Source of the DNA: Prevotella sp. tf2-5
GTDB taxonomy: Bacteria; Bacteroidota; Bacteroidia; Bacteroidales; Bacteroidaceae
Assembly: GCF_900115435.1 (NCBI RefSeq)
Contig: NZ_FOWK01000013.1
Span: 44,584 to 108,583, forward strand
Length of the DNA stretch: 64,000 nt
Direction: 5' to 3'
Part shown: in pieces, positions 44,208-52,834 of the stretch
How positions within the stretch are numbered: the first letter of the stretch is position 1
How the letters are laid out: every line of letters starts with the position of its first letter
The notes under the pieces: model-generated
What the model was told of the DNA's origin: nothing
What the model saw: only the letters and a program-made list of their open reading frames with translations
Database searches by the model: none
Position numbers and translations under genes: made by a program

Positions 44208-44283
44208 ACAGGGGTCAGTGTCTCGTCACACAGATCCCTGAGATGTCTGATGGTTGATGTCTGAGGGATGATGTTTGAGATTT

Positions 44284-44830
44284 GACAAAAACCGCAAAAA
44301 CTCTCTTTTCTGAGATAAATACTCTTGTCAGAGCTTTTTGATGTTATTAGTGGTCTTCTTACTTGTGTGCAAGCACCCAGATAAGCTTACCCCTAATATC
44401 ATCATCCCTTTCAGGGATTCTATCTCAGAAAAGAGCAAAAACAGTGAAAACAAATTTCCTCAGCCTGAACGTTTTTGTCACAGATTTTTAAAGGATTCGC
44501 ACGTTGTGCGAAGTCATCGTTTCTGTGAAACGCTTTGCAGAGAAAGGAGTTTGCTCCTTCGTCGCAAAGTAATCGAGTTCAACTCGCTTCGCTCGTCGAA
44601 GAAATTATTCAAAATTAACGATGTGACAAAAGCCGAGGCTGTTCGCCTCTCTCAAGTGCAAGCCATAAGAGCTGAGCTCAAAGCGAGCTTTGGCTCTTCT
44701 ATTCTGTCTTACCCTTGCCGTTGAAGCTTTGCTTCCCCGGTCTTTTGTCACATCTCAAAAAATTATTCAAGGCCTACGGACTTCCTAGTTTTTAGATAAT
44801 TCAAAGCTACGCCACTCCAATACCATCTAA
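44284..44830. repeat. Palindromic module A (two stem elements)
   Basis: Element A1: after CAAAAACCGCAAAAAC, a stem CTCTTTTCTGAGATA (44303-44317) pairs perfectly with TATCTCAGAAAAGAG (44421-44435). Element A2: GAAATTATTCAAAATTAACG (44601-44620) precedes the arm GATGTGACAAAAG (44620-44632), which pairs perfectly with CTTTTGTCACATC (44742-44754), followed by TCAAAAAATTATTCAA. Between them lie short hairpins (CGCAC/GTGCG, CGTTTC/GAAACG, CGAGTT/AACTCG). Open frames here, for example 44338-44724, are incidental. Confidence 0.75.
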
Positions 44831-44996
44831 AATAATTAAATAGGCGTTTGGTAATAATTACATAGTTTCGTCCTGAAAGGAAAATATGAGTTGTATAAAT
44901 AACTGCTGGCGACGGAGAATAAACATGTGAATCAGTGAAAGTGATGCTCTGCGATCCAATTTTTTGATAATTTGTGAAAGAAAATTTGCAAAATCT

Positions 44997-45027
44997 ACGG
45001 CTAATTTAAAAAAAAGCCGTATTTTTG
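44997..45027 (+). promoter_or_regulatory. AbiE promoter with overlapping inverted repeat
   Basis: TATTTTTG at 45020-45027 is a good -7 box, 29 bases before the AbiEi start. The inverted repeat ACGGCT (44997-45002)/AGCCGT (45015-45020) touches the box, in a good position for autorepression by the AbiEi antitoxin, which represses its own operon in characterised systems. Confidence 0.6.
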
Positions 45028-45056
45028 CAAACAGAAATTAGTAATTGAAAAGTGTA

Positions 45057-45617
45057 ATGGATACGACGCCGAAGGGAATACTTACACCTCGTGACATTGA
45101 CGAGAAAGGTCGTTACTACTTTGTACGCAAAGCCATAGATGCGGGCGAAGTGGTAAGGCTGAAGAATGGCGTGTATGCCACAGAGGAGGGTCTTTCTGAC
45201 ACTATGGTGGATATAGAACGGATAATTCCTGGCGGTGTGCTGTGTCTTTATTCAGCGTGGGATCATTATGGGCTGACTACTCAGATACCGGGCTCGATTT
45301 ACGTGGCAGTAGAGAAGCACAGGAAGGTGGTGGTACCGGAATACCCGCCTATTACGCTTTGCTACTGGGAGCAGAAATACTACGAGATGGGTGTGGTGGA
45401 ATCTGAAGTGGCAGGACATAGGTTGCGTATATACGATATAGAACGGTCGGTGTGCGATGTAGTACGCTTTAGGAACAAGGTAGGAATGGACGTGATGACT
45501 GAAGTGCTGCGGACCTACCTAAGTCGCAAAGACCGAAATATAGCCCGCCTAACTGAATATGCAAGGAAGATGCGTATTGGTTCGAGAATGACGCAGTATT
45601 TGAATGTAATGGTATAA
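45057..45617 (+). CDS. abiEi: AbiEi-type antitoxin
   Basis: 186 aa from ATG 45057, preferred over the TTG at 45045. It shows the family pattern: an N-terminal winged helix (DEKGRYYFVRKAIDAGEVVRL, about 16-36) with VYAT, then CLYSAWDHYGLT (about 64-75) and the C-terminal domain ERSVCDVVRFRNK. AbiEi binds operator DNA and neutralises AbiEii. The toxin gene starts 4 bases downstream. Confidence 0.8.
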   Translation: MDTTPKGILTPRDIDEKGRYYFVRKAIDAGEVVRLKNGVYATEEGLSDTMVDIERIIPGGVLCLYSAWDHYGLTTQIPGSIYVAVEKHRKVVVPEYPPITLCYWEQKYYEMGVVESEVAGHRLRIYDIERSVCDVVRFRNKVGMDVMTEVLRTYLSRKDRNIARLTEYARKMRIGSRMTQYLNVMV

Positions 45618-45621
45618 GGCA

Positions 45622-46485
45622 ATGGGGGAGATAAAGAATTATGGGAAATCGAACAGGACTAAATTGTTGAGTCTAGCACGGAAAACGAAAGGTACAGATT
45701 ATAATCTGATATTGCTTCGCTTTGTGCAAGAAAGGTTCTTATATAGGTTGTCTCTGAGTGCGTACAGGGAGAATTTCTTTTTGAAAGGTGGCGCATTGTT
45801 GTTCGCCTATGAAAGGTTTGCGGCCCGCCCAACACGTGACATGGACTTTCTGGGCGACCATATCAGTCGAGATAAGGAGAAAATCAAGCACATTATGCTG
45901 GAGATATGCAGCATAGAGTGTGAAGAGGATGGTGTGACATTTGAGTGTGGTGAAGATAATATCTGGCTGGAAGATATTGCTGTAGAGAAGGAATACAATG
46001 GAATTTGTGTTCACATGATAGCGCACATGGATACTATTGTGCAGCCGTTTTCGATTGACGTAGGATTTGGTGATGTGATAGTGCCGCAGCCTGTACAATT
46101 GGACTATCCGTTGCTAATAGAGGGTCTACCGGCAGTGAATGTTAAAGCTTATTCTCTGGAGACGGTAGTGGCGGAAAAGTTCCAAACGATGATAGACCGA
46201 GGAACAATCAACAGCAGGATGAAGGATTTTTTTGACGTGTACACAATACTTAAAGCGGACAAGGTGGACAATGAGTTGCTGAAGGAAGCTGTGATGGAAG
46301 TTTTTGCCAACCGAGGGACGCAACTGGATACAGGGCATGTAGTGTTCTCTGATGCGTTTGCGCAGGACGAAATGCGCCAGAAGATGTGGAAGACATACCT
46401 GAAGAAGATAAGGTATAAAGAAGAATTGTCGTTTGATGAGGTGATGAGTGTTGTTAAGGAACGGCTGCAGGGGATGATGGGTTAG
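45622..46485 (+). CDS. abiEii: AbiEii-type nucleotidyltransferase toxin
   Basis: 287 aa. The nucleotidyltransferase site is FLKGGALLFAYERF with Gly56-Gly57 and TRDMDFLG with Asp73 and Asp75; later VAEKFQTMIDRG and KDFFDVYTIL are conserved in the DUF1814/AbiEii family. Such toxins block growth by modifying RNA or nucleotides; characterised members add nucleotides to tRNA. It forms a type IV toxin-antitoxin pair with the upstream AbiEi gene. Confidence 0.82.
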   Translation: MGEIKNYGKSNRTKLLSLARKTKGTDYNLILLRFVQERFLYRLSLSAYRENFFLKGGALLFAYERFAARPTRDMDFLGDHISRDKEKIKHIMLEICSIECEEDGVTFECGEDNIWLEDIAVEKEYNGICVHMIAHMDTIVQPFSIDVGFGDVIVPQPVQLDYPLLIEGLPAVNVKAYSLETVVAEKFQTMIDRGTINSRMKDFFDVYTILKADKVDNELLKEAVMEVFANRGTQLDTGHVVFSDAFAQDEMRQKMWKTYLKKIRYKEELSFDEVMSVVKERLQGMMG

Positions 46486-46539
46486 TAGCTTATAGAATAT
46501 TTACAGATAATAGTTAATGGATAATAGTGACTATAATGA

Positions 46540-46574
46540 AGACACCTATGCTGAAAGCTGGGTGTCTTTTTTTG
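46540..46574 (+). terminator. Rho-independent terminator after AbiE
   Basis: AGACACC (46540-46546) pairs with GGTGTCT (46561-46567) and is followed by a run of T (46566-46573). It lies 55 bases beyond the AbiEii stop. Confidence 0.8.
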
Positions 46575-47054
46575 TTAGAACATAGTATTTTTTGACATTA
46601 AAATTTGGTTTTAATGTTGAAAAATAGTATATTTGATTTTCAATCGAAGTTAGGCTGCACCTCGAAAATCAAAATAAATACAAATTTATTTGGTATTTTG
46701 CTCGGTTTAGATAAATTTCTTTGACCTAAAGGTACAAAGCGTGCTAAAGATACGATTTCTCACGCTCAAAAATGAAAATACATTCTCATTTTCTTTGCTT
46801 AATCGAAATTTTGCACTAACTTTGAAGCGATATAGTGCACTTTACCATGCACTCTACGGGATGGATGTCCCTCGGGTAGAGGAGGTAACTGGTTGACCTA
46901 TACCCTTATTGCTATAAACCTATGTCCCTTTCCGCCATGAGAATCATGGTGGTTGGGGAAAGGGAAGTAAATAAGGTGATGGCTGAAGTAGGGTGAATGG
47001 TGAAGTTGAACACGGATGAGACGGATGTTCCGGATAGCGAAAATATTTGAAAAA
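46575..47054. other. AT-rich intergenic region with several hairpins
   Basis: No gene seen. Inverted repeats include ACATTAAAA/TTTTAATGT (about 46594-46619), TTGATTTTC/GAAAATCAA (about 46634-46671) and a strong two-part stem CCCTTTCC-CCATGA/TCATGG-GGAAAGGG (46926-46964). Confidence 0.5.
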
Positions 47055-47640
47055 ACAAAAACCCCAAAAACCCCTGCTGATGTTATAAGTCTTGACAGAC
47101 TTTCGTAGTCCTTCAAGTGTTATTGCCTATGGAAGCAAGCTTCCTAGTCTATATCACTTTAATTCCTACACCTTTTCTTCGAAAGGTTATAACATCTGCA
47201 GGAAAAAACATCGGTTCAAATTAGTTTGAACCTAAAAAATTTTACATTAGTGCTCCCTTTATGGATCCGCACGTTGTGCGAAGTAATCGTTTCTTTGAAA
47301 CGCTTTGCAGAGAAAGGAGTTTGCTCCTTGCGTCGCAAAGAAATTATTCAAAATTAACGATGGTATGGGATGTAACTGCCTATCGGCAGCTCCCATGCTG
47401 TTTTGATTGTCTGTGATCTCAAGCGAGCTTGGCTCACCTACACTCAAACCATCATGCATCATCTTTTCGATGATGTTACATCCCAAACCATCTCAAAAAA
47501 TTATTCAAGCCTACGGGATCCCTGTTTTGAGCTATTCAAAGCTGCCGCACTCCCTAGTATTTTAGATTAATCAATGCCTACGGACTTCCTAGTTTTTAGA
47601 TAATTCAAATCCTACGGACTCCGGAAGGATGAAGATAGTG
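47055..47640. repeat. Palindromic module B (two stem elements)
   Basis: Element B1: CCTGCTGATGTTATAA (47073-47088) pairs with TTATAACATCTGCAGG (47187-47202) with one mismatch, after an ACAAAAACCCCAAAAACC flank. Element B2: AAATTATTCAAAATTAACG (47341-47359) leads to GATGGTATGGGATGTAAC (47359-47376), which pairs with GTTACATCCCAAACCATC (47475-47492) with one mismatch, then TCAAAAAATTATTCAA. Arrangement as in module A, but the stem sequences are different. The 3' part (47490-47640) is nearly identical to the end of module C. Confidence 0.75.
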
Positions 47641-47716
47641 GAGGGGGAGATAGGGGGCTAAAAAGTGTTAATTTATAAAGAAATCCTTTATGTGTTGAAG
47701 AAAAGTTGTATTTTTG
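47641..47716 (+). promoter_or_regulatory. Promoter of the Panacea toxin-antitoxin pair (duplicated segment)
   Basis: A -7 box TATTTTTG is at 47709-47716, 28 bases before the ATG. The roughly 60 bases before it (AGTGTTAATTTATAAAG, AATCCTTTATGTGTTGAAG) recur almost unchanged at 49170-49222 in front of the gene at 49246. Confidence 0.65.
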
Positions 47717-47744
47717 CAAACAGAAAAGTATATACTGTCGGAAT

Positions 47745-48296
47745 ATGAAACAAACGAAGTTGTTTAAGCAGGATGTTGCCATCCAAGCTGTTCTTTATAT
47801 CCTAAAAAGAATGGGTGGCTCTTGCGATATACATCGTTGTCACAAGATTCTGTATTTTGCCGATAACGAACATCTGTCGAAGTATGGTCGCTCGATAACG
47901 GGTGATGCATATGTTCGTATGGACTTCGGACCAGTACCTACGTGCATCTACGACCTATTTAAAGCTGTGAGAGGTGATAGCTATTTTGCTTCTCAAGTGG
48001 ATGACGTAAGGCGCAACTGCTTCTATTTTGTGAATAACAAAGATATCACAGCTGTGGCTAGTCCGGATATGAGTCATCTGTCGGAGAGCGATGTGGAGAT
48101 ACTGGACAAGTATATAGATCAGTTAAAGGACAAGGATTTCAATGAGGTATCAGAGGCTTCGCATGGCTACGCATGGTCAAATACGGCTCAGAATGGTGTG
48201 ATTAGTGTAAGGGACCGGCTGACAGAAATGGGTGACTCGGACGACTACATCAAGTATATTGAGGATCAGATGACTGCCGAGGAGGCTGTGATGTAA
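47745..48296 (+). CDS. Panacea-domain antitoxin (SocA/GepA-like)
   Basis: 183 aa from ATG 47745, which fits the promoter; an earlier in-frame start at 47706 falls within the promoter. Residues about 20-75 (HRCHKILYFADNEHLSKYG, then FGPVPTCIYDLFKAV) are the Panacea/DUF4065 hallmark. These proteins are antitoxins of PanTA systems paired with varied toxins. It overlaps the next gene by one base. Confidence 0.8.
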   Translation: MKQTKLFKQDVAIQAVLYILKRMGGSCDIHRCHKILYFADNEHLSKYGRSITGDAYVRMDFGPVPTCIYDLFKAVRGDSYFASQVDDVRRNCFYFVNNKDITAVASPDMSHLSESDVEILDKYIDQLKDKDFNEVSEASHGYAWSNTAQNGVISVRDRLTEMGDSDDYIKYIEDQMTAEEAVM

Positions 48297-48712
48297 TGGA
48301 AATACCTGTTGAAGCAATAGCTGACAGTATTCAGCGTGGTGATATATTGTTGTCGGAGTTTGACGGTATAGACCATAGGAAATTTTTTGTGGTGATGGGT
48401 ATAAGCGAGGACAAGGTTTGCGGTTTTTTCTTTATTAACTCAAATATCCATCCTGCTATTTTCAACAAACAGGAACAGCTGAATATGCAATATCTATTAT
48501 TACAAAGGGATTATGAGTTTTTGAAATATGATTCGTTCCTCTGTGCATCAAGTGTAATAGAACGCAGGTTAGTTGACATCTCTGAAGGAATACGGAACAA
48601 AACGACACAGGTGATAGGACACATGAAGGAGGAGCATATCACTGATGTGATAAAGATGGTGCGAGAGTCTAAGGTGATTAGTGAGAGGCATAAAAGGCTA
48701 TATTTCTATTAA
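48296..48712 (+). CDS. Putative toxin partner of the Panacea antitoxin
   Basis: 138 aa. IQRGDILLSEFDGIDHRKFFVVMGI (split over residues about 12-36), FFFINSNI and the C-terminal helix resemble the SH3-like fold of PemK/MazF-type proteins, which cut mRNA, but key residues cannot be placed with confidence. The one-base overlap with the Panacea gene fits a toxin-antitoxin operon. Confidence 0.55.
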   Translation: MEIPVEAIADSIQRGDILLSEFDGIDHRKFFVVMGISEDKVCGFFFINSNIHPAIFNKQEQLNMQYLLLQRDYEFLKYDSFLCASSVIERRLVDISEGIRNKTTQVIGHMKEEHITDVIKMVRESKVISERHKRLYFY

Positions 48713-48719
48713 AAAGCTT

Positions 48720-49169
48720 ATAATCGTTTCTTTGAAACGCTTCGTGAGAAGGGGTTCTCCCTTCGGTCGAAGTCATCGTTTCTTTGAAACGCTTTGCAGA
48801 GAAAGGAGTTTGCTCCTTGCGTCGCAAAGTAATCGAGTTCAACTCGCTTCGCTCGTCGAAGAAATTATTCAAAATTAACGGTCATAGATAGAACTGTTAT
48901 CACAGTTATGTTGTGTTGCATGTGCTTCTGCGCTTAAGCAAGCTTAGCTCCCAATCCCCTGCAACTCAACCCAAAATCATCAAAATGATTTTTCCCTATC
49001 TCTGACCTCAAAAAATTAAACAAAGCCTACGGGATCCCTGTTTTGAGCTATTCAAAGCTGCCGCACTCCCTAGTATTTTTAGATTAATCAATGCCTACGG
49101 ACTTCCTTGTTTTTAGATAATTCAAAGCCTACGGACTCCGAAAGGATGAAGATAGTGGAAGGGGATGGG
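48720..49169. repeat. Palindromic module C (one stem element)
   Basis: Short hairpin units (CGTTTCTTTGAAACG twice; CGAGTT/AACTCG; CTTCG/CGAAG) run from 48720 to 48860. Then GAAATTATTCAAAATTAACG precedes the arm GGTCATAGATAG (48880-48891), pairing with CTATCTCTGACC (48996-49007) with one mismatch. An inner stem GTTGTGTTGCA/TGCAACTCAAC extends it. The 3' flank and the following sequence match module B. Confidence 0.75.
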
Positions 49170-49230
49170 GGCTAAAAAGTGTTAATTTATAAAGAAATCC
49201 TTTATGTGTTGAAGAAAAGTTGTATTTTTG
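49170..49230 (+). promoter_or_regulatory. Duplicated promoter segment
   Basis: Near-copy of the segment at 47650-47716, with the -7 box TATTTTTG at 49223-49230. Its last part plus AAAAAATAAGATTGATGACAG also recurs before the superoxide dismutase gene at 61613-61640. Confidence 0.6.
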
Positions 49231-49245
49231 CAAAAAATAAGATTG

Positions 49246-49545
49246 ATGACAGAGCGTAACAATACATTATCCTCGAACCATGAAGCCGTACTAAGCAGTG
49301 CCGATGGCTTCACAGCCTTCAGCTATGGCGGTTACAACATTCGCTTCCGAGCACCCTATAGCTTGGAGCGGTATGTTGATGTACTGCGTTGGGACGATGG
49401 CTATTTGGTGGTGCTTGCAAAATACAGACATAATGCTGAGTCGGAAGAGGAGTATATTGACTTGAAGCCTATTCTTGAAGGGCTTTATATTGATTCTGCT
49501 TCTTTTTTAAAACCCATAAAAAGTGTACGTATAGCTTATGCCTGA
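49246..49545 (+). CDS. DUF2442-like small protein, possibly cut by a stop codon
   Basis: 99 aa from ATG 49246; the TTG at 49228 lies in the -7 box. YVDVLRWDDGYLVVLAKYR (about 44-62) and EEYIDLKPILEGLYID (about 69-84) resemble DUF2442 proteins. After the TGA the same frame continues for 39 codons (YGILNDREIAKISEFI, then a WSQYSEKGYYEK end at 49664), similar to the C-terminus of the DUF4160 proteins that accompany DUF2442. Part of a pair has probably been lost. Confidence 0.5.
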   Translation: MTERNNTLSSNHEAVLSSADGFTAFSYGGYNIRFRAPYSLERYVDVLRWDDGYLVVLAKYRHNAESEEEYIDLKPILEGLYIDSASFLKPIKSVRIAYA

Positions 49546-49651
49546 TATGGTATCCTTAATGATCGTGAGATAGCTAAAATATCTGAGTTTATCAAGGATC
49601 ATTATCAGGAAATGTATCTCCGCTGGTCGCAATATAGCGAAAAGGGGTATT

Positions 49652-50725
49652 ATGAGAAATAACGGTGACATTGTGTTGGAAGATAGAAGGAATGTTGCCG
49701 AAGCTGATGAAGATGATGGAGGGAGAGATGTATATATGAATATTGCGTTTTTATTAGGAAATGGTTTTGACCTGCAACTGGGGTTGAAAACAAAATATGA
49801 AAACTTTTATGGATATTATAGTCAGAGACCATCTGCTAATGAACTAATATTACATCTGAAAGAGCATATCAACGACTATCTTGAAGGTAAGAAAAATAGA
49901 TTGCCAGATGTAAATTGGGAAGATTTGGAGCTGGCTTTGGGCAAATACACCAAGGAATTGAAGTCATACGAGGAACTAAAGATAGTTTATCTTGATATCA
50001 ACAAGGAATTGATGGAATACCTGCGTAAGCAGGAAAAACAATTTGTCCGTGATGAAAAGATATGTGGTAAATTGAGAGTAGACTTCAGCCAGCCAGAGCG
50101 ATACCTGAGTATCAACGAGAAAAAAAGATATGCGCGTTTGGTTGATGGGGATACAGGACTTTTCATTCTTTCGTTGAATTATACGAAGTGTTGTGAGACA
50201 ATCTACGAGAAAAATGGACCAACTGTCAATGCTGTAGGAAGAAGCACCAACTGGGGTGAGATAGCTCATGTTCACGGTGATTTGGAAATGCTGAATGTGC
50301 TTATGGGCGTGAACGACACGTCTCAGATAGCCAATGAGGATTTAAGGGAGGATGTCAGGGTGAAGCGAATGCTGGTGAAACCTTTGACGAATGACATGCT
50401 TGACAATCAGAGAAAAGCACACCTAACGAATTTACTGAGCAATGCAAAGGTGATAGCTGTATATGGCGCATCGCTTGGAGATTCTGACTTGATGTGGAGA
50501 GCAAAGTTGAGAGATTTGCTAAAACAAGAGAAATGCTATTTCCTGATTAATGAGTATCAGGATGGTTTCGACAATATCTATGACCAGATGGAAGCAGAGG
50601 ATCAAGCCAAGGCAAATTTCATTACCAAACTTGGATTAGGTGATGAAGTAGAGAAATACAGAAACTATGTGTTTGTGGCTGTGACAAAGAGTATGTTTAA
50701 ACCAGAAGAGTGGAAACAGGTTTAG
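49652..50725 (+). CDS. abiH: AbiH-family abortive infection protein
   Basis: 357 aa, or 329 aa from ATG 49736, where the family normally begins (MNIAFLLGNGFDLQLGLKT). The shorter start is more natural; the first 28 residues are acidic and unlike the family. AbiH from lactococci aborts phage infection by an unknown mechanism. Later blocks include LSLNYTKCCETIYEK and the VYGASLGDSDLMWRAKL motif. Confidence 0.82.
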   Translation: MRNNGDIVLEDRRNVAEADEDDGGRDVYMNIAFLLGNGFDLQLGLKTKYENFYGYYSQRPSANELILHLKEHINDYLEGKKNRLPDVNWEDLELALGKYTKELKSYEELKIVYLDINKELMEYLRKQEKQFVRDEKICGKLRVDFSQPERYLSINEKKRYARLVDGDTGLFILSLNYTKCCETIYEKNGPTVNAVGRSTNWGEIAHVHGDLEMLNVLMGVNDTSQIANEDLREDVRVKRMLVKPLTNDMLDNQRKAHLTNLLSNAKVIAVYGASLGDSDLMWRAKLRDLLKQEKCYFLINEYQDGFDNIYDQMEAEDQAKANFITKLGLGDEVEKYRNYVFVAVTKSMFKPEEWKQV

Positions 50726-50843
50726 CTATGGATCAAGAGACTAGGTGGATGGTGAGGTATAAGATGTATGATGGTTTAGGGTTGGGACAAGCGTGATAGT
50801 TATCTGTATTTATATAGGAGATATGGTATAACATATTAAAAAA

Positions 50844-52730
50844 ATGGATTTATTTGAATTGTTACAGAGGGGGTATTTCCCGAAAGAACTGCCTCCAGCG
50901 TTTAATACTTATAAGTTTGCGCTGAAGGGACAGGATTTCCTTTCAGGAATTAGTGCCGTAAACGGATATGATAAGAAATCTTCTGCTCCTGCACTTTATT
51001 CTATTGAGAAAAGTGATGTGTCAAGAAGGACAATACATATTCCTAATCCTCTCAATTATTTGAAATTGGCTGATGTGATCGTTAGAAACGAGATGAATAT
51101 TATCCAAAACATTCCACATTCACCATATTCTATTAGTAAAGCTTATTATGAGTCGGATATATCAAAGAGATGTATTATACCTCGTCATATATTACTTTCT
51201 GTTATTCAGCGTGAAAAATTGAAGATGGCTCTCTCAAAACGCTATGAAGTAAAACTTGATGTCGCAAACTTTTATCCGACGATTTATACTCATTCGATTT
51301 CATGGGCATTATTAGGACGTGACAAAGCTAAAGCTATATGGAGTATGAGTAGGGCTCAGCGTAGTGCCCACACCCCTGCTTCAGAGGTGACGTTGTATCA
51401 GATGGCTGATGATATTGATGTGGCACTCAGAAATTGTAATGAGTGTCAGACTCATGGTATCTTAATTGGACCTGATGTGTCATTTCTGATAGGTGAGTTA
51501 ATCATGTCTAGAATTGATGCTAATATGGCAGTAAGATATCCGCAATTGAAGGGACATCGTTATTATGATGATTATACTTATTATGTAGATACAAGTGAGG
51601 AGGCAGATGAAATCTATCAGTCTTTACAAGAAGAGCTGAGACAGTTTGGCTTGGAGATTAATGAAGCAAAATTTGTCAAGAAGAAAGCTCCTTCTGCAAT
51701 CAATGAGGAATATGTACGGGAAATTAATCCAGTGAGGATTACAAATAATAATATGGTAAAAACCGATGGGTTGATTCGCCTTTTTGACATTATGTGGAAG
51801 TGCGCAGAACTGAAACCTGAGAAAACGCTGACAATCTTTAGGTATGGTTTGAGTTTGTTAATTAATCAGCGTGTCAAACTGGATAAGAGTAATAAGGATA
51901 TTTATGAGCCATTACTATACAAGACAGCAATTCTCAATCCGTCTCTTCTGCCGTCTATATGCAAGATATTTGACTTTAGTTCAGAACGACCGTCCATAGA
52001 TATGTTATCTGATACGATAACGACAATTCTTAAAGAGCATGTACCTTACGCAAAGGATAATGAAGTGGCATGGGCTTTGTGGATGTGTAAGAAATATGGT
52101 ATAGAGGTTGAGAAGCAATGGATATGTAACATTTTTCAGATGAGAAGTGCTATTTGCTCTATTATTCTTTTGGATATTCTGCATAATCTACAGTCAACAT
52201 TACTTGTTGATGCTGATGTTCAGACGTATATTGGGAATCTAAGTACTTCATGGAGCGCTAACTCTTTGTATTCGGAGGATTGGTTGTTGATGTATGAGGC
52301 TTCAGAACATGGATGGATAAATAATAGTGCTTATATCGCTGCTGATCCTTTTTTCTCAATGTTACACAATGAAGGTGTGATGTTCTATGATTGTAATACG
52401 GATGCAGATTATACATCATACGATTATATAGAAAGACTTCCATATGATTATTATCCACTCTCGACCAGAGATGAGGCAAATATTTTGAAAGACAAAATTC
52501 TGGATAAGGTCAGGAAAGAGGCCTTTAATAAGTATATTGATGATGACTCGGAGGATGGTGGAGAGGTAAAGAATTTACGTGATTTGATAGATGCTGAAAT
52601 AGAGGATATGGACTTTGACAGGGATATTCTTGATCGTATATTGAATCCTGTTTTTCGAGGAGAAGAGATTGATGATGAAAAACTTGTTCGGGAGTTCATA
52701 GAACGTATAAGGCTATATTCTGGTTATTAA
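50844..52730 (+). CDS. Defence-type reverse transcriptase
   Basis: 628 aa. The polymerase motifs are LDVANFYPTIY with Asp139, GILIGPDVSFLIGEL (about 212-226) and the catalytic YYDD at 240-243. The form GIxIGPxxSxxxxE in place of group II or retron motifs is typical of the AbiA/AbiK and DRT-type defence RTs. The C-terminal 300 residues are helical with no recognised domain. No retron msr-msd structure is apparent upstream. The nuclease-STAND gene follows after about 100 bases on the same strand. Confidence 0.75.
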   Translation: MDLFELLQRGYFPKELPPAFNTYKFALKGQDFLSGISAVNGYDKKSSAPALYSIEKSDVSRRTIHIPNPLNYLKLADVIVRNEMNIIQNIPHSPYSISKAYYESDISKRCIIPRHILLSVIQREKLKMALSKRYEVKLDVANFYPTIYTHSISWALLGRDKAKAIWSMSRAQRSAHTPASEVTLYQMADDIDVALRNCNECQTHGILIGPDVSFLIGELIMSRIDANMAVRYPQLKGHRYYDDYTYYVDTSEEADEIYQSLQEELRQFGLEINEAKFVKKKAPSAINEEYVREINPVRITNNNMVKTDGLIRLFDIMWKCAELKPEKTLTIFRYGLSLLINQRVKLDKSNKDIYEPLLYKTAILNPSLLPSICKIFDFSSERPSIDMLSDTITTILKEHVPYAKDNEVAWALWMCKKYGIEVEKQWICNIFQMRSAICSIILLDILHNLQSTLLVDADVQTYIGNLSTSWSANSLYSEDWLLMYEASEHGWINNSAYIAADPFFSMLHNEGVMFYDCNTDADYTSYDYIERLPYDYYPLSTRDEANILKDKILDKVRKEAFNKYIDDDSEDGGEVKNLRDLIDAEIEDMDFDRDILDRILNPVFRGEEIDDEKLVREFIERIRLYSGY

Positions 52731-52834
52731 GTTGGATTGTTGATGAATGGTCGCTGTTGCCAGAGTGTGTTAATTACGGTATTAATAACGGGGATGCTTG
52801 AAAAATATGCCTATTATCTGAGGAATAAGATGTT

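Noticed and set aside
44338..44724. 128-codon open frame in module A
   Set aside because: It lies across two palindromic elements and several hairpins; the same sequence in the other modules is not open, and the residues look non-protein-like.
48720..52730. Retron msr-msd upstream of the reverse transcriptase
   Set aside because: Module C is about 1.7 kb away with other genes between, its relatives occur without any RT, and the RT has motifs of AbiA/DRT-type enzymes rather than retrons.
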